64,000 nt of DNA, taken from contig JBJXGE010000039.1 in the NCBI GenBank assembly GCA_046154185.1, positions 1 through 64,000 of the forward strand, read 5' to 3'. Origin of the DNA: JBJXGE01 sp046154185 (lineage in GTDB: Bacteria > Planctomycetota > UBA8108 > UBA1146 > JAJFFE01). Positions 8,701-17,600 of the stretch are shown one piece after another. Within the stretch, counting starts at the first letter, position 1. Every line of letters begins with the position of its first letter. The notes under the pieces are model-generated. The model saw only the letters and a program-made list of their open reading frames with translations. It was not told the DNA's origin and ran no database searches. The translations under genes were made by a program, and so were the position numbers.

Positions 8701-10043
8701 ATCGCATTACCCTCCACCAGGACTGGTTCGAACGCTTGGATACCCATCCGGTGTAATGTTGGAGCACGATTTAAGAGAACGGGGTGGTTTGTGATTACTT
8801 CATCAAGAATATCCCAAACATTGTCATCCTTACGCTCAAGCATTCGCTTTGCGCTTTTAATTGTATCTGCGTGGCCTAGTTCTTTGAGGCGACGAATTAC
8901 AAACGGTTGAAACAACTCCAGTGCAATCTTCTTTGGAAGCCCGCACTGATGAAGATGAAGTTCAGGGCCGACAACGATGACACTTCGTGCTGAGTAGTCA
9001 ACACGTTTACCCAAAAGGTTCTCACGAAACCGCCCCTGCTTGCCCTTGATCATGTCCGTCAAGGATTTCAGCGGACGATTTGAGGAACCGAGCACAGGCC
9101 TCTTACAGCGATTGTTGTCAAAAAGCGCGTCAACTGACTGTTGCAGCATCCGCTTTTCGTTTCGGACGATAACTTCCGGAGCGTTGAGATCGACCAACTT
9201 CTTCAATCGGTTATTTCGATTGATGATGCGACGGTAGAGGTCATTCAGGTCACTAGTCGCAAAGTTGCCAGAATCCAACAGCACAAGCGGACGAAGGTCT
9301 GGTGGAATGACCGGAATAACATCCAATACCATCCACTCTGGATGATTGGCGCTATCACGAAGAGCCTCAGCGATCTTTAGTCGCTTGATGAGGTCTTTTG
9401 CTTTCTGTTGACTACCGGTTTCTTGTAGCTCAACACGTAAAACCTTGGACAGACTTTCTAAATCCAACTGACCGAGCAATTTTTTGACCGCCTCGGCACC
9501 CATATCTACTTGAAAAGTTCCTGCGCCATATTTCGCTTTGGCCTGACGAAGCTCTTCTTCGGTCAACAACTGCCCGCCGCGCAACGGCGTATCACCGGGC
9601 TCGATGACAACGTAGTCTTGGAAATAAATCACCTTCTCAAGGTGAGTAGTTTTCAAATTAAGTAATGCACCTAGACGGCTTGGCATCGACTTAAAAAACC
9701 AGATGTGGACCACCGGTGCCGCAAGTTCGATGTGCCCCATTCGTTTCCGGCGGACCCGGCTGTGTGTAACTTTGACACCACAGCGGTCACAGATCATCCC
9801 CTTGTATTTCATGCCACGGTATTTACCGCAGGCACATTCCCAGTCTTTTTCGGGACCGAAAATACGTTCACAAAAAAGTCCGTCACGCTCAGGTCGGTAA
9901 GTTCGATAATTGATGGTTTCTGGCTTCTTGACTTCACCGAACGACCAGCCACGAATGTCGTGAGGGCTTGCCAACTTGATGTGAACCGCCGAAAAATCGT
10001 TGACTCGGTCATACACGGCGGACTCTGTTGTCGTCGTGTTCAT
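5739..10043 (-). CDS. rpoC: DNA-directed RNA polymerase subunit beta'
   Basis: About 1,434 residues. The ATG at 10043 ([20 protein letters not shown]) is chosen because planctomycete RpoC proteins start close to this sequence. An ATG at 10061 and a GTG at 10112 are in frame and cannot be excluded; AAGGA lies nine bases before 10043. Visible landmarks: the N-terminal zinc site (CACGKYRG...CDRCGVK), the catalytic magnesium loop [16 protein letters not shown], the second zinc site ending CRLCYGMD, and the trigger loop/bridge helix region around [20 protein letters not shown]. Size is ordinary, without the large lineage insertions seen in some phyla. It forms the catalytic core with RpoB, whose gene lies 105 bases upstream. 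Confidence 0.97.
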   Translation of the reverse strand: [1434 protein letters not shown]

Positions 10044-10148
10044 GCCCCGTTGTCCTTCCATATTCGCAGCCTCATTCAAACGTGAATTTGTTCGTATCTT
10101 GATCGCTGGCACATCCGATCAACTGATTCATCGCCAACCGAACTACGG

Positions 10149-13100
10149 CTAGCCCATTTTCTCTAATGACATATTCAGAGCAAGACCACGAATTTCATTC
10201 GTGAGAACGTCGAAACTTGCAGGGGTACCTGCCTCAAGTGTGTTTTCCCCTTTTACCATCGATTCGTAGATCTTCGTACGACCTTCGACGTCGTCACTCT
10301 TCACTGTAAGCAACTCCTGAAGAATGTAAGCCGCACCGTAGGCCTCCAATGCCCACACTTCCATTTCACCAAACCGTTGACCACCAAAACGAGCCTTTCC
10401 ACCAAGTGGCTGCTGCGTAATGAGCGAATACGGACCAGTTGCTCTAGCATGAACCTTGTCATCAACCAAGTGATGAAGCTTAAGCATATAGATGTAGCCG
10501 ACCGTTGTCTTTTGCTCGAACTGCTCTCCGGTACGTCCATCAAAAAGGAACGTTTTTCCGTCCTCTGGTAGTCCCGCCTCCTTCATGCACGTCTGAATTT
10601 CTTCTTCAGTTGCACCGTCAAAAACGGGGCAAACCGCCGAGAAGCCGAGCTTTGATGCAGCCCAGCCTAGATGAGTCTCAAGAATTTGTCCGACATTCAT
10701 GCGGCTAGGTACGCCAAGCGGATTCAAAATGATATCTACAGGTGTTCCGTCAGCCAGGAACGGCATATCCTCCTCGGGCAACACCTTAGAAATCACGCCC
10801 TTGTTTCCATGACGGCCTGCCATCTTATCGCCAACAGATATCTGACGCTTAGAGGCAACATACACTTTCACCATCTGCAAGACGCCACTTGGCAGTTCGT
10901 CGCCTCGTTTGAGAGAATTCATGGCTCGCTCACGAGCCTCAAGGGCCTCATCAACTAACGGCCATCCTTCTTTCAGCAACTTCGAGCAATCGGCCTTTTT
11001 CTGAGGGCTGCGTATTTCAATCGTCTCCCACAGCCTCAAAAAATTGGCAGCAGCGTCACAAAGTTGCTTATCATCGTTTATTGACGAGATGTTCGTGCCA
11101 TCAATGGTTGGAATCTTTCGTTCAAGCGCTTGCTCAAGTTCCCCTAGGAATTTCTTGAATACAGCAGCAACACTAGCAGCTTGAGACTGTTCCGTCTCCT
11201 TAATGTCTGCATCAAACCGCTTACGTTCTGTCTCGGAAAGGCTCATTCGACGCGAAAATCGCTCGGTATGAATAACAATGCCTTCAACACCGCTAGGGAC
11301 TTCAAGTGACTCGTTCTTGACGTCTTCCCCGGCTCGCCCAAAAATAGCGTGCAACAATTTTTCTTCAGGCGTCAACTCAGTCTTCGCCTTAGGCGATACC
11401 TTTCCAACGAGGATATCTCCCGGACGAACTCGCGTCCCAGTTTGCACAATCCCAGTTTCGTCGAGATGTCGCAGCATTTTTTCGCTGACATTCGGAATAT
11501 CACGAGTAAATTCCTCTCGCCCAAGCTTCGTCTCGCGAATTTCAACATCAAACTCATCAATATGGATAGATGTGTAAACATCCTCCTTCACAAGCCGTTC
11601 TGAAAGGATAATCGCGTCTTCATAGTTGTATCCCTCCCATGACATAAAAGCGACAAGCACATTTCGTCCTAGCGATAAAACGCCATTGTGAGTAGCTGCC
11701 GAGTCAGCGAGAAGGTCTCCCTTTTTAACCTTTTGTCCAATTGTCACAAGCGGGTGTTGATTTAGGCAAGTTCGTTCGTTGAGGCCGGTAAACTTTCGCA
11801 GTCGGAGTTTACGTCCGTCAATTTCGATTACCGTTGAATCAACGTAAGTTACCTTGCCGGCCCTATCGGCTCGCAGAACCATTCCAGAATTTTTTGCGAC
11901 AGTAGACTCCATTCCGGTACCAACAATCGGAGGTTCAGCAATCAACAGCGGAACTGCCTGTCTTTGCATGTTTGAACCCATCAGAGCGCGGTTTGCATCG
12001 TCGTGCTCCAAAAAGGGTATTAGTGCAGCCGATACACCCACCATCTGGCAAGGAGCAATATCAACGAACTGCGCATCATCCGACGGAATCCATACCACGT
12101 CATTACGATGTCGTGCTAAAACACGACCGTCCGGAATCTTTCCGTCAACAAACGGTGTGTCAGCAGGCACTACAAACGCGTCAGACTCCTCGTCTGCTCT
12201 TAGCCACGCGACATCATCTGTCAACTTGCTATTCTTCAGTCGGCGATATGGTGTGATCAAAAAACCGTAGTCGTCAACCGAAGCAAAGATTGCCAAGCTG
12301 GAAATCAAACCGATGTTAGTACCTTCGGGCGTCTCAATCGGACAGATACGTCCGTAGTGAGAAATATGCACGTCACGCACTTCAAAACCGGCCCTTTTTC
12401 TATTCAGTCCGCCTGGCCCCAAAGCACTCAAGCGGCGCTCATGTGTTAACATTGACAGTGGGTTTGTCTGGTCAACAACCTGAGACAACTCACTTCGCCC
12501 AAAAAAGAAATCAACAGCTGCAGCTACACTCTTCGGATTAACGAGAGAGCGCGGGCTAATGTCCTCTACATCCTTGATGCTCATGCGCTCCTGTACAGTT
12601 CTGCGAAGCTTCAAAAAACCTTTACGCAACTCGTCAGTCGCCAGTTCATCAATCGTTCTAAGACGCCTATTCCCCAAGTTATCAATGTCGTCTACATATG
12701 CTGTATTATCACCAGATCTTAAACGAAGAATATAGCGAATAGCGTTAACGTAATCCTCTGATAGCAAAGCCATTTCGCTGTCAGGGCAATCCTGGTTAAA
12801 TTTCCGATTAATCCTGAATCTACCTACTTGACCAAGTCTGTAACGATTTATATCAGTAAATCTTTCTTTAAAGAGATCCACCGCCTTCTCAAGTTGAGGC
12901 GGATTCCCAGGCCGCAACCGCTGGTATATCTTTAACAACGCTTCCTCTGACGAAACTGTAGTGTCGTCTCGCAAACTATTTAAAATACAGCGATCCACAG
13001 GAGAATCGAAAACTTCTACACTCTTAATTCCAGCATCTAGGATTGCGTGAATGGACTCTGGTGTAATCAATGTTCCGCTGTCAATAATAATTTCACCGCA

Positions 13101-13862
13101 CCTTGAATGCTTTGGCGGATATGCAATGTCATCAACGGCAACCTTGTCTTTAAGCGCTTCAGATGCAGTGTCTTTGCCTACTTTGATGGACTTCGCGTCA
13201 AAGAAAAGTCGCAAGATCGATGCTGTTGTGCTGCAGTTGCGCCCCATGGCTCTCAGGAGCGTCATAGCTGAGAATTTACCGCTCTGGTCAATTCGTACAG
13301 CTAGAGCTTCTTTGCGTGTCGTTGCCAACTCGACCCAACTTCCTCTCTCCGGAATAATACGGCACGAATACCCCTCACGCTCATTCCCATCTGTGTTCTC
13401 CATGAAGTCAACGCCCGGAGAACGGTGTAGCTGGCTCACTACGACACGTTCAGAGCCATTTATTATGAACTCACCACCACCTAGCATTATTGGCAAGTCG
13501 CAAAGATAAACCTCCTCCTCAATCGGCTGTTCCTTCTTTAACCTAAAATATACCCTCAAAGGCCTCCCGTAAGTTAATCGCAACTGCCTGCATTCATCTG
13601 GACTATATCGAGCCTTGCCAAGTTCATAACGCAAATATTCAAGTTCAAACTGGCTATCGTAGCTAGCAATCGGAAAGATTTCCCTAAAGATTCCCTCCAT
13701 TCCTATCGAAAGACGACGATCAGATTCTACATCAGCTTGAAGAAATCTAACATATGACTCAGTTTGAATCTTTGTGAGGTCTGGGATTTCGTACTGATAT
13801 TCATCGTGCCCAAAATTTCGGACGAATAGCGACTGAAGTCTACGCTGCTCAGAAATAGCCAT
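10149..13862 (-). CDS. rpoB: DNA-directed RNA polymerase subunit beta
   Basis: 1,237 residues, starting MAISEQRRLQSLFVRNFGHD. The rifampicin-pocket region (about 12.41-12.50 kb) keeps the residues equivalent to E. coli Q513, D516, H526, R529 and S531, with Val at the F514 and M515 positions. The downstream blocks RAGFEVRDVH and CPIETPEGTNIGLI, the flap and the C-terminal clamp (ending LNMSLEKMG) are intact. This gene, especially its 5' half, is markedly more AT-rich than everything to the right of 19.3 kb. A stem-loop lies in the 271-base gap between rplL and rpoB, in the position where other bacteria attenuate rpoBC. Confidence 0.98.
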   Translation of the reverse strand: MAISEQRRLQSLFVRNFGHDEYQYEIPDLTKIQTESYVRFLQADVESDRRLSIGMEGIFREIFPIASYDSQFELEYLRYELGKARYSPDECRQLRLTYGRPLRVYFRLKKEQPIEEEVYLCDLPIMLGGGEFIINGSERVVVSQLHRSPGVDFMENTDGNEREGYSCRIIPERGSWVELATTRKEALAVRIDQSGKFSAMTLLRAMGRNCSTTASILRLFFDAKSIKVGKDTASEALKDKVAVDDIAYPPKHSRCGEIIIDSGTLITPESIHAILDAGIKSVEVFDSPVDRCILNSLRDDTTVSSEEALLKIYQRLRPGNPPQLEKAVDLFKERFTDINRYRLGQVGRFRINRKFNQDCPDSEMALLSEDYVNAIRYILRLRSGDNTAYVDDIDNLGNRRLRTIDELATDELRKGFLKLRRTVQERMSIKDVEDISPRSLVNPKSVAAAVDFFFGRSELSQVVDQTNPLSMLTHERRLSALGPGGLNRKRAGFEVRDVHISHYGRICPIETPEGTNIGLISSLAIFASVDDYGFLITPYRRLKNSKLTDDVAWLRADEESDAFVVPADTPFVDGKIPDGRVLARHRNDVVWIPSDDAQFVDIAPCQMVGVSAALIPFLEHDDANRALMGSNMQRQAVPLLIAEPPIVGTGMESTVAKNSGMVLRADRAGKVTYVDSTVIEIDGRKLRLRKFTGLNERTCLNQHPLVTIGQKVKKGDLLADSAATHNGVLSLGRNVLVAFMSWEGYNYEDAIILSERLVKEDVYTSIHIDEFDVEIRETKLGREEFTRDIPNVSEKMLRHLDETGIVQTGTRVRPGDILVGKVSPKAKTELTPEEKLLHAIFGRAGEDVKNESLEVPSGVEGIVIHTERFSRRMSLSETERKRFDADIKETEQSQAASVAAVFKKFLGELEQALERKIPTIDGTNISSINDDKQLCDAAANFLRLWETIEIRSPQKKADCSKLLKEGWPLVDEALEARERAMNSLKRGDELPSGVLQMVKVYVASKRQISVGDKMAGRHGNKGVISKVLPEEDMPFLADGTPVDIILNPLGVPSRMNVGQILETHLGWAASKLGFSAVCPVFDGATEEEIQTCMKEAGLPEDGKTFLFDGRTGEQFEQKTTVGYIYMLKLHHLVDDKVHARATGPYSLITQQPLGGKARFGGQRFGEMEVWALEAYGAAYILQELLTVKSDDVEGRTKIYESMVKGENTLEAGTPASFDVLTNEIRGLALNMSLEKMG

Positions 13863-13936
13863 CTTATTACCTCAAAGACAAATAGACTTTTACAAATCAA
13901 ACGCAGGCTTAAAACTCATAGGCCACTAAAAGAAAT

Positions 13937-13960
13937 AGCTCCTCTGAAAGCAGAGAAGCT
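13937..13960 (-). promoter_or_regulatory. stem-loop in the rplL-rpoB gap, candidate attenuator
   Basis: On the minus strand AGCTTCTCTG, loop CTTT, CAGAGGAGCT: a 10-bp stem with one G-U pair, followed by ATTTCTTTTAG, a broken U tract. It lies between rplL and rpoB, where E. coli has a partial terminator lowering rpoBC relative to L7/L12. The rest of the gap (13863-14133) is AT-rich with no gene. Confidence 0.55.
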
Positions 13961-14133
13961 ACATCAGCCAGCCGATTTTAACGCAAATCAAGACAAAAAG
14001 TCACTAGTTACTATTCATAATAAAACATGCACACAACCAATTGACTCGCTGCGCCGGCAAAAAAAGCATTAATTAAATGTTGTTGCATTATTACAACCGA
14101 CGGATTCAATGCAGGAGCTTTAGTAGCAGTAAA

Positions 14134-14529
14134 CTACTTAATTTCTGCCTTGCCGCCAGCTGCAACGACCTCTTTGACGATCTTTTCAGCGTCCTCTTTT
14201 GAAACCGCCTGCTTTAATGCCTTTGGAGCACCCTCAACTAGATCCTTGGCTTCCTTCAAGCCGAGTGAAGTAATCGAGCGAACAACCTTAATAACACCAA
14301 TTTTATTTTCACCGAAACTAGTGAGTATGACGTCGAACTCAGTCTTTTCTGCGATAGCTTCAACTGCACCGGTAGTTCCGCTCGCAACCATAACGGCTCC
14401 CGCAGCGGCAGGCTTGATTCCATAAGCTGACTCCAAGTAATCAGCGAGGGACTTAGCTTGGAGAACAGTCAATGCAACCATCTTGTCTCCCAGCTCCTTA
14501 ATAGCTGGATCAATTTCAATAGCAGACAT
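14134..14529 (-). CDS. rplL: 50S ribosomal protein L7/L12
   Basis: 131 residues, ordinary length. The N-terminal dimerisation domain (KMVALTVLQAKSLADYLES) is followed by the alanine/glycine hinge and the conserved C-terminal domain that recruits translational GTPases (EFDVILTSFGENKIGVIKVV and LGLKEAKDLVEGAPKALKQ). Multiple copies bind L10 to form the ribosome stalk used by the EF-G and EF-Tu encoded nearby. An AAAGGG precedes the start. Confidence 0.97.
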   Translation of the reverse strand: MSAIEIDPAIKELGDKMVALTVLQAKSLADYLESAYGIKPAAAGAVMVASGTTGAVEAIAEKTEFDVILTSFGENKIGVIKVVRSITSLGLKEAKDLVEGAPKALKQAVSKEDAEKIVKEVVAAGGKAEIK

Positions 14530-14639
14530 CGAAACACACCCTTTCTCTAGGTCTTATGATAATCACAACAAATATTAACAGCCAACTCTGAAGCGTCTCG
14601 CGTCAGCAGTCTGCGGCCACATGGCACACAACGAATATG

Positions 14640-15146
14640 CTAAATCCGACCTGAAATTTGCTTAACCTGACCTGCAAGTGCAACAGCTTGTGCATTGACG
14701 GCACCAACGGCACAAGTAGAGGCAGCAAGTAGTCCCCCTACGATTATCGCAATCAACTCTTCCTTACTAGGACTTTCGCTAAGTATCTTTACTTCATCAG
14801 CATTGATAGATTGACCAGCAACATAACCACCTTTAAGCAACGACCCAGGGAACTCCTTTTCCCATTTTACAGCCTGTTTTGCTAAAGAAACTATATCGGG
14901 GCCCCAAGCGATAGTTGTTGGCCCTGCAAGGGGTCCCTCAATTTTCCATCCTAGATCACAAAGAACTCGTTTTGCTAAGTTGAACGGTGTGGCTAAGAGC
15001 CGAATCGACTGCTTATTTGAACCAGTTCGCATACGATTGTTAGAAACGCCATCAAGCCTAGAAATATCAATAAAAACCGCCTCTTCAACAGTTCCGAACT
15101 GCCTAGCCATATCCTTCATAATCAACGATTTAACAGACTTGCTCAT
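14640..15146 (-). CDS. rplJ: 50S ribosomal protein L10
   Basis: 168 residues from ATG 15146 (MSKSVKSLIMKDMARQFG), with GAGTG just upstream; an in-frame TTG four codons earlier is less likely. L10 anchors L7/L12 dimers to 23S rRNA, and in many bacteria represses its own operon. The N-terminal RNA-binding domain (RTGSNKQSIRLLATPFNLAK) and the C-terminal helix that carries L12 are present, though the sequence is fairly divergent. It sits between rplA and rplL in the conserved order. Confidence 0.93.
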   Translation of the reverse strand: MSKSVKSLIMKDMARQFGTVEEAVFIDISRLDGVSNNRMRTGSNKQSIRLLATPFNLAKRVLCDLGWKIEGPLAGPTTIAWGPDIVSLAKQAVKWEKEFPGSLLKGGYVAGQSINADEVKILSESPSKEELIAIIVGGLLAASTCAVGAVNAQAVALAGQVKQISGRI

Positions 15147-15205
15147 TATTTCACTCAACGATCTATCAATTATGCGGCTAAACCAATTATATTTGTAGCG
15201 TAGTG

Positions 15206-15910
15206 CTATGCAAGTATCGCCACAGAAGGACTCATAGTCGCTGTCACGTACGCACTTCTAATATACACACCTTTGGAACTCGCAGGCTTAATTGCATGTA
15301 GATGCTTAACTAGTGATTGTATATTCTCAACCAGCTTAGAGTCTTCAAAAGACAACTTGCCTACAACACAATGCAATACAGCACCAGCATCAACTCGAAA
15401 TTCTACCTTGCCCGCTTTGTACTCTTTAACAGCTGTAGCTAAATCAGAAGTCACAGTGCCTGCGCGAGGTGAAGGCATCAATCCTCTAGGTCCCAACACT
15501 TTACCTAATGGTCCGACGACACCCATCATATCTGGACTTGCAATCGCAACATCAAAATCCATCCAACCGGACTTTATCTGCTCAGCCAAATCTTTGCCGC
15601 CTACATGGTCTGCACCAGCCGACTTAGCCACATCAACATTCTGACCCTGAGCGAAAACCAGCACCCTTTTTGTTCTGCCAATTCCGTATGGAAATACAAT
15701 TGACCCGCGCACCAACTGGTCAGCCTGCTTAGGATCTACTCCGAGCCTCAAAGCCACCTCTACAGTCTGGTCGAATCGACACTTTCTAACTCCGTCAGGG
15801 AGGTTAGATTCTAGTCGCTTCAATACGGCTACCGCATCTGAGATATGGACCACCCCAACGCTCTTCGCTATTTTCCTAAGCCCTGTCATACGCTTTGAAG
15901 TTACTCGCAT
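15206..15910 (-). CDS. rplA: 50S ribosomal protein L1
   Basis: 234 residues, typical length. L1 forms the mobile stalk that helps release E-site tRNA. The diagnostic central stretch MGVVGPLGKVLGPRGLMPSP is present, as are the N-terminal Q-T-V-E-V-A-L-x-L-G-V-D motif and the C-terminal KPASSKGVYIRSA. It is encoded directly after rplK with a 57-base gap. Confidence 0.97.
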   Translation of the reverse strand: MRVTSKRMTGLRKIAKSVGVVHISDAVAVLKRLESNLPDGVRKCRFDQTVEVALRLGVDPKQADQLVRGSIVFPYGIGRTKRVLVFAQGQNVDVAKSAGADHVGGKDLAEQIKSGWMDFDVAIASPDMMGVVGPLGKVLGPRGLMPSPRAGTVTSDLATAVKEYKAGKVEFRVDAGAVLHCVVGKLSFEDSKLVENIQSLVKHLHAIKPASSKGVYIRSAYVTATMSPSVAILA

Positions 15911-15967
15911 TCAATCACCCAAATCTCTGTAAGCTTAACGCAAATCACGTTCTACGCGACCGCGCAT

Positions 15968-16393
15968 TCAATCAGTGACTAACACGCCCATACTGCGTGC
16001 GGTACCTTCAACCATTCGGCAAGCCGAATGCATATCACTAGTATTAAGATCAACCATCTTATCTTTTGCAATACTCGTAATCTGCTGCTTGGTTACAACA
16101 CCGACCTTTTCAGCGTTTGGTCGAGCTGAACCTTTCGCAATACCTGCGATCTTCTTGATCAGGACAGCCGCCGGTGGGCTCTTTAGGATGAAATCAAACG
16201 ATCTATCGTTGTACACAGTGACTACAACTGGCACAATGGTGCCAGTAATATCCTTAGTTTTTGCATTAAACTCTTGCACAAACTTACCAAGATTAATGCC
16301 ATGCGGACCAAGTGCCGTGCCAACTGGAGGAGCTGGCGTAGCCTGACCACCTGTAATTTGCACTTTAACCTGCGCCACTATTTGCTTAGCCAT
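15968..16393 (-). CDS. rplK: 50S ribosomal protein L11
   Basis: 141 residues, exact family length. Together with 23S rRNA it forms the GTPase-associated centre. The N-terminal proline pair targeted by thiopeptides (ATPAPPVGTALG) and the C-terminal RNA-binding block (IAGIAKGSARPNAEKVGVV) are intact. The 101-base leader between nusG and rplK is AT-rich. Confidence 0.98.
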   Translation of the reverse strand: MAKQIVAQVKVQITGGQATPAPPVGTALGPHGINLGKFVQEFNAKTKDITGTIVPVVVTVYNDRSFDFILKSPPAAVLIKKIAGIAKGSARPNAEKVGVVTKQQITSIAKDKMVDLNTSDMHSACRMVEGTARSMGVLVTD

Positions 16394-16494
16394 TTATAGC
16401 TTTCACACTGAAGTTGAAGGGCATCGATTTCAAACCAATTTCACCAGCAGGTAACTTTCGCGATTCATAAATGCAGCACTAATTAAATGTGCAA

Positions 16495-17061
16495 TCACAA
16501 CTTTTCTACTTGCCAATACTCCAGCTCAACTGGCGTTGACCGCCCAAATATTTCAATTAGAACAATAATCTTTCCACTAGTTTCATCGATTGACTCGATT
16601 GAACCCTCGAAAGTATCAAAAGTGCCCTCTTTAATTTTAACTACCTCGCCGCGACATAGCTGTATCTTTATTTTGGCTGGCTCGTCACGGGAATCCTCAA
16701 CAGTCAACATTCTTCCGATTTCATTCTCGTCCATTGCCGTAGGTACGCCGCCTGTACCAGTAAAATCACCGACGCCAGTTGTGTCTCTAACTAGATACCA
16801 GGTTTCATCATTGAGGATCAATTGCACAAACAGGTAACCGGGATACATTTTCCTCTCGACGACCCGTCTTTTGCCACTCTTTGTTTCTACTATTTTTTCT
16901 GTTGGTATCGCAATTCGACCAAACAAAGATTCAAGTCCGTCTCTCCGTATTCTGCGTTCAAGACTTTCCTTAATCGACTTTTCACGATTGGTCTGCACTT
17001 TTAACACATACCACTTAAGTCGTTCTTCAGATCCCATCATTCGCTCATTGATCTCATGCAC
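16495..17061 (-). CDS. nusG: transcription termination/antitermination factor NusG
   Basis: 188 residues from a GTG at 17061 preceded by AGGAAG; an ATG at 17040 is a possible alternative. The NGN domain (KWYVLKVQTNREKSI, KMYPGYLFVQL, GVGDFTGTGGVP) contacts the polymerase clamp. The C-terminal KOW domain (GEVVKIKEGTFDTFEGSI) would bind S10 or Rho. It begins 6 bases after the secE stop, so the two are translationally linked. Confidence 0.96.
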   Translation of the reverse strand: MHEINERMMGSEERLKWYVLKVQTNREKSIKESLERRIRRDGLESLFGRIAIPTEKIVETKSGKRRVVERKMYPGYLFVQLILNDETWYLVRDTTGVGDFTGTGGVPTAMDENEIGRMLTVEDSRDEPAKIKIQLCRGEVVKIKEGTFDTFEGSIESIDETSGKIIVLIEIFGRSTPVELEYWQVEKL

Positions 17062-17067
17062 GACTTC

Positions 17068-17466
17068 CTATCTCCGGTGAATTTGCAAAAAACCGATAAC
17101 TTGAAATACCCACTGCCACAACATATCGAAGGCAAATATGGTGCATGCCATCGAAGTTATCAACACCAGCACAACTAGGGTCGCCCTCTTTACTTCTTCA
17201 GAAGAAGGCCAAGTAATCCGATCAACTTCACTTTGAACTGATATGAGGAAATCTGCGGCTCTTGGTTTTTCTAGGATAAGCAGCGACACCACTAAACTCA
17301 GAACTATCTCTAAAACACACAACGCTAACCAAAAAGTTCCGGCTTGCCTAACCACAAACAAAGACGAAAACTGGATTAAAATCCAAGACAAACATCCAGA
17401 TGCAGCGCATAACGATATTTGCCTTGCTGTCTTGCCTTGCTTTCTTTTGTATCCTGGCAAAATCAT
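17068..17466 (-). CDS. secE: preprotein translocase subunit SecE
   Basis: 132 residues from ATG 17466. The open frame extends to 17604, but that part is just the tRNA-Trp gene read through and is not SecE. The protein clamps the SecY channel in the inner membrane. Two N-terminal hydrophobic segments (around LSWILIQFSSLFVV and FWLALCVLEIVLSLVVSLLI) precede the conserved amphipathic helix SVQSEVDRITWPSSEEVKRA and the essential last membrane helix, so this is a three-helix SecE like that of E. coli. It sits 41 bases past tRNA-Trp and just before nusG. Confidence 0.93.
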   Translation of the reverse strand: MILPGYKRKQGKTARQISLCAASGCLSWILIQFSSLFVVRQAGTFWLALCVLEIVLSLVVSLLILEKPRAADFLISVQSEVDRITWPSSEEVKRATLVVLVLITSMACTIFAFDMLWQWVFQVIGFLQIHRR

Positions 17467-17507
17467 TTTAAACTTATTCCAACAAGCCCCATCGAAAGCA
17501 TGATAAG

Positions 17508-17579
17508 CACGGGCGGAGGGACTTGAACCCGCAACCGCTGGATTTGGAATCCAGTGCTCTGCCATTGAGCTACACCCGT
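17508..17579 (-). tRNA. tRNA-Trp (CCA)
   Basis: 72 nt on the minus strand without encoded CCA. The acceptor ACGGGTG/CGCCCGT, D-arm TAGCTCAATGGCAGAGC, the anticodon loop ATTCCAAAT giving CCA, and T-arm GGGTTCAAGTCCC all fold normally. It lies between rpmG and secE, a placement found in many bacteria. Confidence 0.97.
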
Positions 17580-17600
17580 AGTCTAAGCGAGAAGTACAGC

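Noticed and set aside
16394..16494. Possible L1-binding site in the rplK leader (GGTGAA and GATGCC strings)
   Set aside because: Short matches only; I could not fold a convincing L1 target, so it is not listed as a feature.
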